In this document: piece by piece, positions 1-9,068 of the stretch
Layout: the number at the start of each line of letters is the position of its first letter
How positions within the stretch are numbered: the stretch's first letter is position 1
Assembly: GCA_900556465.1 (NCBI GenBank)
Contig: USPK01000020.1
Location: forward strand, 1 to 25,231
DNA length: 25,231 nucleotides
Source of the DNA: an uncultured Prevotella sp.
Lineage (GTDB): Bacteria > Bacteroidota > Bacteroidia > Bacteroidales > Bacteroidaceae
Reading direction: 5' to 3'
The notes under the pieces: generated by a model
Database searches by the model: none
What the model saw: the letters and a program-made list of their open reading frames with translations, nothing else
Told to the model about the DNA's origin: nothing
Translations under genes and position numbers: made by a program

Positions 1-20
1 AGGCCCGTCGCGACGGGCCT
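1..20. repeat. Palindromic intergenic repeat, copy 1 (cut by window edge)
   Basis: A perfect 20-bp palindrome with AGGCCCGTCG as its left half, followed by TTAGGCG. The GGCCCGTCG/CGACGGGCC core and the adjoining CCTAAGG (minus strand) match the elements at 8844-8903 and 17608-17663. It lies beyond the yqeY terminator. The left arm may continue outside the window, so its full size is unknown. Confidence 0.6.
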
Positions 21-404
21 TAGGCGTGTAATTGCCCCGATAAAGCCGCTTTTTTGCCCCACTGTGCCGTTCACCCCGAAAGCTAGAGTTCCGGCCACCG
101 TCATAGGAAAGAAGCCGCCCAGGGCCGGAAACAGGGCTGCCGGCCCTGGAAGCGTCGGTCCAGCCCGTCGGTGCTTGGCAGCCGGACCGGGCCGGCGGAC
201 CGGTAGTCCTGCCCTGCCGTCGGCCGGAACAGGGCGGCCCACAACGGGCGGAAGGAGCGGCGGCTGGGAGAAAAACGGCCGTTTCACCGGGAATGACCGC
301 CGCAGCCGGAGCAAAAGTCCCCCTTTTCATCGGACCGGCGGGTGCGGCGTCCGGACCGGTCCGGCAACGGACGACCGGCGACCGCGCGACTCGGAAAAGG
401 CGCG
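21..404. other. Non-coding region downstream of yqeY
   Basis: No convincing gene is visible on either strand; the open frames here are low-complexity Arg/Gly/Pro-rich translations of GC-rich DNA. It holds a 10-bp inverted repeat with an 11-nt loop (119-128 with 140-149) and a 14-bp palindrome at 351-364. Neither has a T-tract, so I do not call them terminators. Confidence 0.6.
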
Positions 405-442
405 AAAAAAGGGCCGTCCCCGGGAGCGATACTCCGGGAACG
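405..442 (-). terminator. Intrinsic terminator of the division cluster
   Basis: On the minus strand, 28 nt after the yqeY stop, arms 442-432 and 426-415 form a stem of 11 pairs with one bulged C, one G-U pair and a 5-nt loop. Three to four nt later comes a run of six T (405-410). This fits a rho-independent terminator closing the murG-to-yqeY run. Confidence 0.8.
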
Positions 443-470
443 ACCCGATGAAATGGAGAAAAACAGCGAA

Positions 471-923
471 TTACTGCGCCAACAGCCGCTTCACGCAGTC
501 GGCCACGGCCTTACCCTCGGCCTGACCGGCCAGGCGCTTCGTGGCGACGCCCATCACCTTGCCCATATCTTTCGGACTGGTGGCGCCTACTTCGGCGATG
601 ATGGCTTTCACGGCGGCTTCGAGCGCCTCGGCACTCAGCTGCTGGGGCAGGTATTCTTCTATCACCTTGGCCTGCGCTTCCTCCTCCTCGGCCAAGTCGG
701 GACGCTGCTGCTCGCGGTAGAGGGCGGCCGTGTCGCGGCCCTGCTTGGCGAGCTTGGCCAGGATTTTCAACGCTTCGGCGTCGGGCAGCTGGTCGCCGGC
801 GCCGGGGGCCGTCTTGGCCTCGATAAAGTATTTCTTGATGTTGCGGAGTGCCTCCAGGCGCATTTTGTCCTTCGCCTTCATGGCGGCTACGATGTCTTTG
901 CTGACTTTTTCAAAAAGATCCAT
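471..923 (-). CDS. yqeY: GatB/YqeY domain protein
   Basis: 150 residues, the usual size for free-standing YqeY proteins. The sequence runs MDLFEKVSKDIVAAMKAKD, then LEALRNIKK, a central EEYLPQQLS motif and a C-terminal helical part with SPKDMGKVMG. These are the family hallmarks of the domain shared with the tail of GatB, the amidotransferase subunit that acts on mischarged tRNA. The role of the stand-alone protein is not well established; a tRNA link is inferred from the domain only. It starts 12 bp after the second ftsZ and is the last gene before the terminator at 405-442. A yqeY gene directly after ftsZ is common in Bacteroidales, so its position supports orthology. The ATG at 921-923 is the natural start. 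Confidence 0.9.
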   Translation of the reverse strand: MDLFEKVSKDIVAAMKAKDKMRLEALRNIKKYFIEAKTAPGAGDQLPDAEALKILAKLAKQGRDTAALYREQQRPDLAEEEEAQAKVIEEYLPQQLSAEALEAAVKAIIAEVGATSPKDMGKVMGVATKRLAGQAEGKAVADCVKRLLAQ

Positions 924-935
924 TTGTCTGTCTGT

Positions 936-2261
<1,326 letters not shown>

Positions 2262-2286
2262 ATCTTTCGTCTTTAGGAAATAGAAT

Positions 2287-2336
2287 CCGGCGCGACACCG
2301 GGACGCGAATGAACGAGGGTCCGAGTGTCGCGCCGG
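2287..2336 (-). promoter_or_regulatory. Inverted repeat between the two ftsZ genes
   Basis: Two perfect 12-bp arms, 2287-2298 (CCGGCGCGACAC) and 2325-2336, enclose 26 nt in which a further short stem can form (CGGGAC near 2299-2304 with GTCCG at 2319-2323, one bulge). In the mRNA this stem-loop ends 25 nt before the second ftsZ ATG. The following bases (ATTCTATTTCC) are too weak in U for a confident terminator. It could be an attenuator, a processing or stability site, or a translation control. GAAT occurs at both flanks (2283-2286 and 2337-2340), so a small inserted palindromic element is another possibility. Confidence 0.6.
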
Positions 2337-2386
2337 GAATGGGGAGCTTGCCGCTCTTGGGGGACTACCGACGACGGGAGGGAAAA

Positions 2387-3697
2387 TCAGCCGAAGGAGA
2401 TGATGTTGCCGTCCGAGACGGCGTTCTCTATTTCAAAAGGCTGGTCGCCTGCGGCCTTGCGCTTGATTTCGCTGAGCGTCTCCTTGCTCCGCTTGTAGGT
2501 GGGCGTGAGCTCTATCATGGAGATGACTTCCTCGTTGTCGAGGTCGTTCACGCCGAAGAGGTAGACCTTGGGGCGGCGGCGCTGTCCGCCCTTCTTGTCG
2601 CTGGGGCCGTAGAACTGTCCGCGGCGCTCCTCGTTTTCCTCCTGCTTCTCGGCGTCGTGCTGGCGGCGGCTTTCTTCCTCGGCGTCGTGCTTCTCTTTCA
2701 TGCCGGGCACGGTGGCGATGCCGAAGCCCGTGGCCAGGATGGTAATCTTCACGCGCTTGCCCAGGGTGGGATCGGTCGAGAGGCCCCACTTCGTCTCTAC
2801 GTCGTCGTGGAACTTGGACATAAACTCGTGGACCTCGTTCATCTCCTCCATCATCAGGGAATCGCCTTCCTTCTCCGCGCAAAAGGAGATGGAGAGCAGC
2901 ACTTTCTTGGAGTTGAAGATGTCGTTATTGTTGAGGAGCGGGGAATGGAGGGCGTCCTCAATGGCCTTGGTGACGCGGTTTTCGCCCTCACCGAAGCCGG
3001 TGGACATGATAGCGACGCCGCCGTCCTTCAGTACGGTGCAGACGTCGCGGAAGTCGAGATTGATGATGCCGTGCATCGTGATGATTTCGGCAATACTGCG
3101 GGCCGCCACGCTCAGCGTGTTGTCGGCTTTCTCGAAAGCGCTCAGGACGTTGAGGTCGGGATAAATCTCGCGCAGGCGTTCGTTGTTGATGACGAGCAGG
3201 GCATCCACGTGCTTGGAAATCTCTTCCACGCCGTCGAGGGCTTGGTCTATCTTCTTGTTCCCCTCGAAAAGGAAAGGAATGGTAACGATGCCGACGGTCA
3301 GGATGCCCATGTCTTTGGCCTCGCGGGCAATGACGGGCGCGGCGCCCGTTCCCGTTCCGCCGCCCATGCCGGCTGTGATGAAGACCATCTTGGTCCCGTC
3401 GTTGAGCATGCGGCGGATGTCCTCGACGCTCTCTTCGGCGGCCTTGCGGGCGCGCTCGGGGCGGTTGCCGGCGCCGAGGCCTTCCTTGCCCAACTGGAGC
3501 CGCATGGGCACGGGCGAGTCGCAGAGCGCCTTGCTGTCGGTGTTGCAGAGCACGAAATTGACATCGTGAATGCCTTCCCTGTACATGTGGTTGACGGCAT
3601 TACCGCCACCGCCGCCGACTCCGATTACTTTTATAATGGAGGGCGTCGTCGAAGGTACGCCCAAGTCGATGAGTGTGTCTTTGCTATTGTCAGGCAT
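2387..3697 (-). CDS. ftsZ: Cell division protein FtsZ
   Basis: 436 residues. This tubulin-like GTPase polymerises at mid-cell into the Z ring that recruits the division machinery. Residues 25-34 (IGVGGGGGNA) and 112-118 (GGGTGTG) bind GTP. The T7 loop at 209-219 reads HGIINLDFRDV with Asn213, Asp215 and Asp218 all present, so a normal catalytic loop is expected. A long charged, Glu/Lys/Arg-rich linker (about 333-374) leads to RPKVYLF...DLDNEE (375-390) and a short tail ending NIISFG. I chose the ATG at 3697 over the upstream ATG at 3769, which overlaps the ftsA stop as ATGA. The chosen start is preceded by AGGAAGTGAACAAC and gives the short N-terminus usual for Bacteroidales FtsZ. It is the more canonical of two tandem ftsZ genes. 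Confidence 0.95.
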   Translation of the reverse strand: MPDNSKDTLIDLGVPSTTPSIIKVIGVGGGGGNAVNHMYREGIHDVNFVLCNTDSKALCDSPVPMRLQLGKEGLGAGNRPERARKAAEESVEDIRRMLNDGTKMVFITAGMGGGTGTGAAPVIAREAKDMGILTVGIVTIPFLFEGNKKIDQALDGVEEISKHVDALLVINNERLREIYPDLNVLSAFEKADNTLSVAARSIAEIITMHGIINLDFRDVCTVLKDGGVAIMSTGFGEGENRVTKAIEDALHSPLLNNNDIFNSKKVLLSISFCAEKEGDSLMMEEMNEVHEFMSKFHDDVETKWGLSTDPTLGKRVKITILATGFGIATVPGMKEKHDAEEESRRQHDAEKQEENEERRGQFYGPSDKKGGQRRRPKVYLFGVNDLDNEEVISMIELTPTYKRSKETLSEIKRKAAGDQPFEIENAVSDGNIISFG

Positions 3698-3765
3698 GTT
3701 GTTCACTTCCTTTCTTTTTATGGGATTAAGGCTGTTGGCCACTGGGACTGTTCCGCTGCGCAGCG

Positions 3766-5172
3766 TCATTCTTTATTTTTCCCGATGCTGTCGTCGTCGG
3801 TCATCACGTCCCTGGTCATCTCTTTGAACTTCGTATAGAACCGCTTCATCCAACCGTTGCGCGGTTTCTTGGGAGCGGGCTCGTCGGCCGGCTGCTCCGC
3901 GGGCTCTTCCTTTTTCGTATCGGGCTCGGTTTTCTCCGGCTCCTTGGCGGGTTCCGGCTTGTTCGGCTCGAGGACGGAAGAGAAGATGTCCGGCGAGGGC
4001 GAGCCGAGGTCGCCGCCGCAACAGTTGAGCTCGCACTTGTCCACCAGCGCGAGGACCGCATTGTAGGCGCCGTCCTCGTTGAAAGCGGCGTCCTCCTTCG
4101 CGGTGGTACGCACCTGGAGACGGGGCGACTTGACGAAGCGCATCTTCTCGAATCCGGTGTACTGCACAAAAGCCTTGTCGGTGTCCCGCATACAGGAGGC
4201 GCCGCCGGTGATAATGAGGCCGCCGATGAGCTGCGACTTGTCGTATTTCGAGAGTGCGATCTGATTGTTCACGTTAAGGATAATCTCCTCCATGCGTGCT
4301 TCCACCAGCCCGCTGAAGTCTTCAAATTTCACGGTCCTGCCGTCGCGCAGCGCGATGGCCGGTTGCTCTTTCTCCACCTCCGGGTAGAGGGCCGAGCCGT
4401 ACTGGCGCTTGAGGCTCTCGGCCTCGTCGTCCTCAATCTGGAACGAGCAGAGGTCGCGGTTCACGTTGTCCCCGCCCAGGGGGATAACGGCCAGGTGGCG
4501 CAACAGATTGTTCTTGAACACAGCGACCGTAGTGGTCTCGGCCCCCATGTTCACAAAGACGCAGCCCGAACGCTTCTCGGGGCCCGTCAGCATAGTGTCG
4601 GCCAGCTGAAGTGCCGCGATGGGCATTCCGGCAATAGCGACGTTGGCTTTCTGGAAGCAGCTGACGATGTCCTCGCTTACCGAAGCGCGCGTCACGATAT
4701 TCAGATAGTGTCCCTCGATACTCTCCGCCTGCATGCCCACCGGGTCTGAAACGGTCTGGGCGCCGAGGCGGAACTCCTGCGGTACGCTCTCGAGAATCAC
4801 GCTGTCGCCGGGCGAGGTGTTCAGATTAGCCTCCAGGATGCTGTTCAGCATCTCCTGCGTGATGACCGTTTTCTCGCCGAAGTGGCGCGTAATGACGTTG
4901 GGCTCGGTGTGTAGGCCCATGCCTCCGATGCCTACGTAGACGCGGCTGATCGACTTCTGCAGCTTTTTTTCCAGTTTATCCTTCATGTTGAGGATACACT
5001 GCGCCGTCTTGTTGAAGTTGTTGATGCGCCCTTTCCGTATGAACGACTCGGAAGGCTCTTGCGCACAGGCCAACATCTGTATCGCACCGTCGGGGGCCTT
5101 ACGGCCGGCCAACGCGGTCACCTTTGACGACCCCAGGTCAATCGCCACGATGAAATTGTCTTCTGTTGCCAT
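3766..5172 (-). CDS. ftsA: Cell division protein FtsA
   Basis: 468 residues, actin-like ATPase that tethers FtsZ to the inner membrane and helps recruit later divisome proteins. The N-terminus has the phosphate-1 motif AIDLGSSKV (about 10-18), and a later ITGGAS matches the adenosine motif. After the ATPase core comes a Pro/Glu/Lys-rich linker (PEPAKEPEKTEPDTKKEEP) and a basic amphipathic helix near the end (GWMKRFYTKFKEM), which fits the known C-terminal membrane-targeting sequence. An in-frame upstream ATG exists at 5283, but it would run well into ftsQ. The ATG at 5172 gives MATEDNFIVAIDLG, the family N-terminus, and leaves 22 bp after ftsQ. The TGA stop is about 70 bp before the ftsZ start. 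Confidence 0.95.
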   Translation of the reverse strand: MATEDNFIVAIDLGSSKVTALAGRKAPDGAIQMLACAQEPSESFIRKGRINNFNKTAQCILNMKDKLEKKLQKSISRVYVGIGGMGLHTEPNVITRHFGEKTVITQEMLNSILEANLNTSPGDSVILESVPQEFRLGAQTVSDPVGMQAESIEGHYLNIVTRASVSEDIVSCFQKANVAIAGMPIAALQLADTMLTGPEKRSGCVFVNMGAETTTVAVFKNNLLRHLAVIPLGGDNVNRDLCSFQIEDDEAESLKRQYGSALYPEVEKEQPAIALRDGRTVKFEDFSGLVEARMEEIILNVNNQIALSKYDKSQLIGGLIITGGASCMRDTDKAFVQYTGFEKMRFVKSPRLQVRTTAKEDAAFNEDGAYNAVLALVDKCELNCCGGDLGSPSPDIFSSVLEPNKPEPAKEPEKTEPDTKKEEPAEQPADEPAPKKPRNGWMKRFYTKFKEMTRDVMTDDDSIGKNKE

Positions 5173-5194
5173 ATATGTTCTGTCTATTTCTTGT

Positions 5195-5929
5195 TTATTT
5201 CTTCTTACAGATAATCTGGTTGGCATACTCCAGGCTGATTTCGCGATAGGTGTTCCAGCCCACTTCGGGCAGCACCTTGGCATAGAATGCCTTCAAGTTG
5301 CGAAACTTACGGGCCACGTTGATGCTGTCCAACTTCCCGTAGCGTATCTCCCTGCATCCGATGCGCGGCACCAGGGTGACGGTGCTGTCGGGCGCCACGT
5401 CGGCCTGAACCACCAAGTCCCCCGCGAAGGGGTTATTATGGAACTCGCGCGCCAGATAGACCAGCTTGCGCCGCGCATAATCGCGGCTGACGCGTCCCGT
5501 TACCACCACGAGGTCGGCAAAGTAGCCCTGCGGATTCATCGCGTTGCCCTTCTCGTCCAGATAGTAATCGTCGCCGTTGTCGGCGCGGACGCGCAGCAGC
5601 GGCAAGCGTTGCGAGAGCTGTATGTTTACCCGTCCGCCCGGCGACTTGTAGCACGTCACCTGCCTGACGAAGGAGTTTTTGAGCAGTTCCTCTTCTATGC
5701 GCCGGCCGTCTATGTCCTCCATGCGCTGGCCTACGGGATAGAGCCGCGCCCGTACCAACAGGCGCTTCACCTCGTCGGCCGTGATGAAACCCGCATGGGT
5801 GCTGTCCACAATGACTACGTTGACCGACGAACACTTCGTATCGTCCTTTCCCACGGCGAGGCGGACAAAGGCAAACACGAGATAGATCGCCAGGGCCAGC
5901 AATAGTACAAAATTCAAAATCGTCTTCAT
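5195..5929 (-). CDS. ftsQ: Cell division protein FtsQ
   Basis: 244 residues. A short cytoplasmic N-terminus (MKTILN) is followed by one membrane segment (about 5-27, FVLLLALAIYLVFAFVRLAVG) and a periplasmic region. The first part of that region, about residues 39-115, has the layout of a POTRA domain (ITADEVKRLL, then NSFVRQVTCYK and a following beta segment ending QRLPLLRV). FtsQ links cytoplasmic and periplasmic divisome parts through FtsB and FtsL. Identity rests on topology, domain layout and its place between murC and ftsA; FtsQ sequences diverge strongly. The ATG at 5929 was preferred over 5953 because it puts the membrane segment at the very N-terminus. Confidence 0.88.
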   Translation of the reverse strand: MKTILNFVLLLALAIYLVFAFVRLAVGKDDTKCSSVNVVIVDSTHAGFITADEVKRLLVRARLYPVGQRMEDIDGRRIEEELLKNSFVRQVTCYKSPGGRVNIQLSQRLPLLRVRADNGDDYYLDEKGNAMNPQGYFADLVVVTGRVSRDYARRKLVYLAREFHNNPFAGDLVVQADVAPDSTVTLVPRIGCREIRYGKLDSINVARKFRNLKAFYAKVLPEVGWNTYREISLEYANQIICKKK

Positions 5930-5986
5930 GTCTGTGACCTTCGGGTAAGTCAATCGGGCTGCACCGGGGCGTGCGGCCCCGGCCGG

Positions 5987-7372
5987 TCAGGCCAGATACT
6001 TGCGGCGCAGGATTTCGGTGAGCTGCGGTGCCAGGTCGTCCAGGTCGCCGGCGCCGAGCAGCATGAGGACGTCGAAGTCGCCCTGCTCCACGATGCGCGG
6101 AACGTCGGCCTTGCGGCACAAGCTCTTGTCCATCTCGGGCCGTAGCTCGTCATATATCAGTTGGCTCGTCACGCCCGGTATGGGCGCCTCGCGGGCCGGG
6201 TAGATTTCGGTCAGAATCACTTCGTCGAGCAGCGACAGGCTTGCGGCAAAGTCGCGATAGAAGTCGCGGGTCCGCGTGTACAGGTGCGGCTGGAAGATGG
6301 CCGTCAGGCGTCGGCCGGCAAACACCTCGCGCAGCGAGAGAATGCTCTGACGGATTTCGGCCGGATGGTGCGCGTAGTCGCTGAGAAAGACGATGCGCGG
6401 CGTGTTCAGCTTGAAGTCGAAGCGCCGCACCACGCCGGTAAACGAGCGCATGGCCCGGCGGATTTCGTCGGCCGTGGCGCCGGCCAGCTGGGCCAGGGCC
6501 ATGGCGGCGATGCCGTTCTCAATGTTTACGCTCACAGGCACGCCCAGCTCCACGTCGGCAATGTCGCCCAGCGGCGATACGAAGTCGAACACGATGCGGC
6601 CGTCTCCGATGCGCACGCGGCTGGCGTGGAAGTCGCCCCCGTCGCGCGAATACTCGAAGCGGCGGACGCCGGGCTGCAGGTCGTCGTGCATCTTGAGCCC
6701 GCGGTGAATCACCAGCGCGCCGCCCGGTTGGATGAGCGTCGTGTAGTGGCGGAAGCTCTCCAGGTAGGCGTCCTCGGTCCCGTAGATGTCGAGATGGTCC
6801 GCGTCGGTGGCGGTGATGACGGAGGCGAAGGGGCGCAGGTGGTGGAACGAGCGGTCGAACTCGTCGGCCTCTATGACTACGTAAGGGCTCGACGGGTTGA
6901 GCAGATAGTTCGTCCCGTAGTTTTTCGCGATGCCGCCCAGGAAGGCGTTGCAGCCTACGTGGCTTTCGTGGAGCAGGTGGGCCAGCATGGACGTCGTCGT
7001 GGTCTTGCCGTGCGTGCCCGCCACGCAGAGGCCGCGCATGTGGCGCGTCAACAGGCCCAACACCTGGGCGCGCTTGTGTACCTCGAATCCGGCCGAACGG
7101 AAATAGTTCAGCTCGCGGTGGTCCGCCGGGATGGCCGGCGTATAGACGACCAGCGTGTGCCGCACGTCGCGGCACCGCTCGGGGATGCTTTCAGGATTGT
7201 CCTCGTAGTGCAGGTCGATGCCCTCGGCCGCCAGCTGGCGGGTCAGGGCACTCTCCGCGCGGTCATAGCCCGCCACGTAGACGCCACGCGAACGGAAATA
7301 GCGCTCCAAGGCGCTCATGCCGATGCCGCCGGCACCGACGAAATAAACAGACTGTATGTCTTCTAAATTCAT
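5987..7372 (-). CDS. murC: UDP-N-acetylmuramate--L-alanine ligase
   Basis: 461 residues, cytoplasmic. It adds L-alanine to UDP-MurNAc with ATP, the first peptide-stem step of peptidoglycan synthesis. The N-terminal Rossmann-like domain has YFVGAGGIGMSALERYF (about 10-26). The central domain carries the Mur ligase P-loop GTHGKTTTT (119-127), and further on NIENGIAAMALAQ and DYAHHPAEI are the expected ligase motifs. The C-terminal part has YPAREAPIPGV. The size matches MurC of other bacteria. It is 57 bp upstream of ftsQ and 121 bp downstream of murG, and a weak -7 box (7413-7420) in that gap could give it a separate start of transcription. Confidence 0.96.
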   Translation of the reverse strand: MNLEDIQSVYFVGAGGIGMSALERYFRSRGVYVAGYDRAESALTRQLAAEGIDLHYEDNPESIPERCRDVRHTLVVYTPAIPADHRELNYFRSAGFEVHKRAQVLGLLTRHMRGLCVAGTHGKTTTTSMLAHLLHESHVGCNAFLGGIAKNYGTNYLLNPSSPYVVIEADEFDRSFHHLRPFASVITATDADHLDIYGTEDAYLESFRHYTTLIQPGGALVIHRGLKMHDDLQPGVRRFEYSRDGGDFHASRVRIGDGRIVFDFVSPLGDIADVELGVPVSVNIENGIAAMALAQLAGATADEIRRAMRSFTGVVRRFDFKLNTPRIVFLSDYAHHPAEIRQSILSLREVFAGRRLTAIFQPHLYTRTRDFYRDFAASLSLLDEVILTEIYPAREAPIPGVTSQLIYDELRPEMDKSLCRKADVPRIVEQGDFDVLMLLGAGDLDDLAPQLTEILRRKYLA

Positions 7373-7412
7373 GATCCAGAGGTTTGAACTCGGGCTCCTA
7401 CATAGTAGAAAG

Positions 7413-7420
7413 CAAAAATA
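7413..7420 (-). promoter_or_regulatory. Possible -7 promoter box for murC
   Basis: On the minus strand this reads TATTTTTG, fitting the Bacteroidetes -7 consensus TAnnTTTG, 40 nt before the murC ATG. No TTG is found at the expected spacing upstream, so it is a weak candidate. The gap also holds a 12-bp palindrome (CGGCGCGCGCCG, about 7444-7455) and a 7-bp stem directly after the murG stop (7471-7477 with 7488-7494). Neither has a T-tract on the minus strand. Confidence 0.35.
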
Positions 7421-7493
7421 GCAATTATTTTTGGGAGATAAGGCGGCGCGCGCCGTATTTTTTATTCCGCAGCCGCGGCGCCCGTTGCGCGGC

Positions 7494-8609
7494 TCACTTT
7501 CCCTCGGCCAGGCGAATCACCTCGTCGGCAATGTCCTCTGCGGCATGGGGATGGGCCATTTTCCGGATATTGACCGAGAGCTGCGCCAGTTTTCCGGCGT
7601 CGAGCACCACGTTGATGACCGTCGGCAGGAGGGTTTGCCGCGCGTCGGCGTCGGGCACGTAGAGCGCGGCGTCGTGTTCCACGAGGGCCAGGGCGTTTTT
7701 CGTCTGGTGGTCCTCCGCCACGTTGGGCGACGGCACCAGGATGACGGGTTTGCCCAAGAGGCAGAATTCGGAGATGCTGCCGGCGCCGGCGCGCGAGACG
7801 ACGAGGTCGGCCACGGCATAGGCGGCGGCCATGTCGGAGATGAAGTCCATGACGTGCAGGTTGTCCGGGCATTTCTGCTGCTCCAGTTGGGCGTGAATCT
7901 GCGCGCTGTAATATTTTCCCGTCTGCCAGATGAATTGCACGCGCGTCTGTTGGCGAATCAGGGCCAACTGGCCCAGCACGCTCTCGTTGATGGACCGCGC
8001 GCCGAGCGAACCGCCCAGGATGAGCACCGTCAGGCGGTCGGGCGACAGACCGAAGACACTCAGCGCCGCCGCGCGCGAGGCGGGCGCCTCGAGCAGGGAG
8101 CGGCGTACGGGGTTGCCCGTCAGACGGATGCGGCCGGCGGGGAAGAAGCGCTCCATGCCCTCGTAGGCCACGCAGATGCGCCGGGCGTTGCGCGCCAGAA
8201 TCTTATTCGTCACGCCGGCATAGGAGTTCTGCTCCTGAATCAGGGTGGGAATGCCCATGCGTCCGGCCACGTCGAGCGTGGGCCCGCTGGCGTAGCCGCC
8301 CACCCCGACGGCCACCTGCGGGCGAAAGTCGCGGACAATGCGGCGCGCCATCTGCCGGCTGCGCATCAGTTTGAACAGGACGCTCACGTTACGCCACATG
8401 TGCTTCCGGTCGAAGCCGGCCACGGGCAGGCCTTTGATTTCATACCCGGCGGCAGGCACGCGCTGCATCTCCATACGGCCTTCGGCGCCGACAAACAGTA
8501 TCTTCGCGTCCGGCCGCTTGGCGCGGATGGCGTCGGCTATGGAAATGGCGGGAAAGATATGGCCGCCAGTGCCTCCCCCGCTGATGATGACTCGTAAGGT
8601 CTTGCTCAT
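7494..8609 (-). CDS. murG: UDP-GlcNAc transferase MurG
   Basis: 371 residues. MurG transfers GlcNAc from UDP-GlcNAc to lipid I, giving lipid II at the inner face of the cytoplasmic membrane. The N-terminal glycine loop GGGTGGHIFP (11-20) is diagnostic. The second Rossmann domain has LGGSLGARSINE and the nucleotide-sugar-binding stretch SRAGAGSISEFCLLGKP. I chose the ATG at 8609 (MSKTLRVIISGGG) over one at 8675, which would lie upstream of the promoter box at 8633-8640. Here murG is the first gene of the cluster: no ftsW lies next to it, unlike the usual dcw order. Confidence 0.96.
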   Translation of the reverse strand: MSKTLRVIISGGGTGGHIFPAISIADAIRAKRPDAKILFVGAEGRMEMQRVPAAGYEIKGLPVAGFDRKHMWRNVSVLFKLMRSRQMARRIVRDFRPQVAVGVGGYASGPTLDVAGRMGIPTLIQEQNSYAGVTNKILARNARRICVAYEGMERFFPAGRIRLTGNPVRRSLLEAPASRAAALSVFGLSPDRLTVLILGGSLGARSINESVLGQLALIRQQTRVQFIWQTGKYYSAQIHAQLEQQKCPDNLHVMDFISDMAAAYAVADLVVSRAGAGSISEFCLLGKPVILVPSPNVAEDHQTKNALALVEHDAALYVPDADARQTLLPTVINVVLDAGKLAQLSVNIRKMAHPHAAEDIADEVIRLAEGK

Positions 8610-8632
8610 AACATTTCGATTATAGATTTTGG

Positions 8633-8640
8633 CAAAAATA
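8633..8640 (-). promoter_or_regulatory. Likely -7 promoter box for murG and the division cluster
   Basis: The minus strand reads TATTTTTG, a full match to TAnnTTTG, 23 nt before the murG ATG, in an AT-rich patch of otherwise very GC-rich DNA. No clear TTG lies 19-21 nt upstream. It is the only good promoter signal seen ahead of the cluster. Confidence 0.5.
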
Positions 8641-9068
8641 ACAAATAAAATCGGTAACGGCGCCTTATTTCTCATTTTTTACGATGTTGCAGCCCCCACT
8701 GCCACTCGGCGGCCAGCCGGAGCGCCGGGTGGCCTGCCGGCAGTCCCCGTCCGGCGGCGCGGCGCGACAGGCCGACGGGGCGGACGGAGCGGGGAAACGG
8801 CGCCCGCCGCTCGCGGCGAAACGCGGGGCGGCAACCGGCCCGCTACGGGACTAAGGCCCGTACGAACGGGAATAGGGCCAGTTTTTACGGGGCTAAGGCC
8901 CGTTGTCGCGCCGCTACGCCGGGCGCCGCGCCGAAGGGGCGGAAGCCATGCCGGCCCTCCGGCCGCCGGCGCGGGGCCGCGGCGCGACACGACGACGGGC
9001 CGCCGGCCTCCGCGGATGGGAGACGGGCGACCCGCCAAAGTTATCGCTGCCGGCAGCAGCCGGCGACG
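8641..9068. other. Non-coding GC-rich gap between LOG gene and murG
   Basis: About 430 bp with no supportable gene. The long open frames here translate to low-complexity Gly/Arg/Pro/Ala sequence, including TGLSPV runs that are simply the repeat at 8844-8903 read through. Apart from that repeat, the stretch contains many short GC palindromes but no clear T-tract terminator. Confidence 0.6.
8844..8903. repeat. Palindromic intergenic repeat, copy 2
   Basis: Two direct copies of TACGGGRCTAAGGCCCGT (8844-8861 and 8886-8903), 17 of 18 bases identical, each a small hairpin of ACGGG with CCCGT around the loop. Between them, around 8862-8888, GGCCAGTTTTTACG matches the arm end of the palindrome at 17608-17663 (GCCCAGTTTTTACG). 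This is a rearranged or decayed member of the same repeat family as 1-20 and 17608-17663, downstream of the ridA-LOG unit. Confidence 0.65.

Noticed and set aside
351..364. 14-bp palindrome CCGGACCGGTCCGG as a possible operator
   Set aside because: Short CCGG-type palindromes are frequent in such GC-rich DNA and it is not next to a promoter.
64..525. 153-codon plus-strand frame at the left edge
   Set aside because: Arg/Gly/Pro-rich composition, overlaps the terminator and the yqeY end, no recognisable motif.
5173..5283. Upstream start giving FtsA 37 more residues
   Set aside because: It would overlap the ftsQ coding region, and the added residues resemble no FtsA N-terminus.
8679..9038. 119-codon minus-strand frame between murG and the LOG gene
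   Set aside because: Low-complexity Arg/Gly/Pro translation; its TGLSPV segments are the intergenic repeat read through, as also seen in the frame over 17608-17663.
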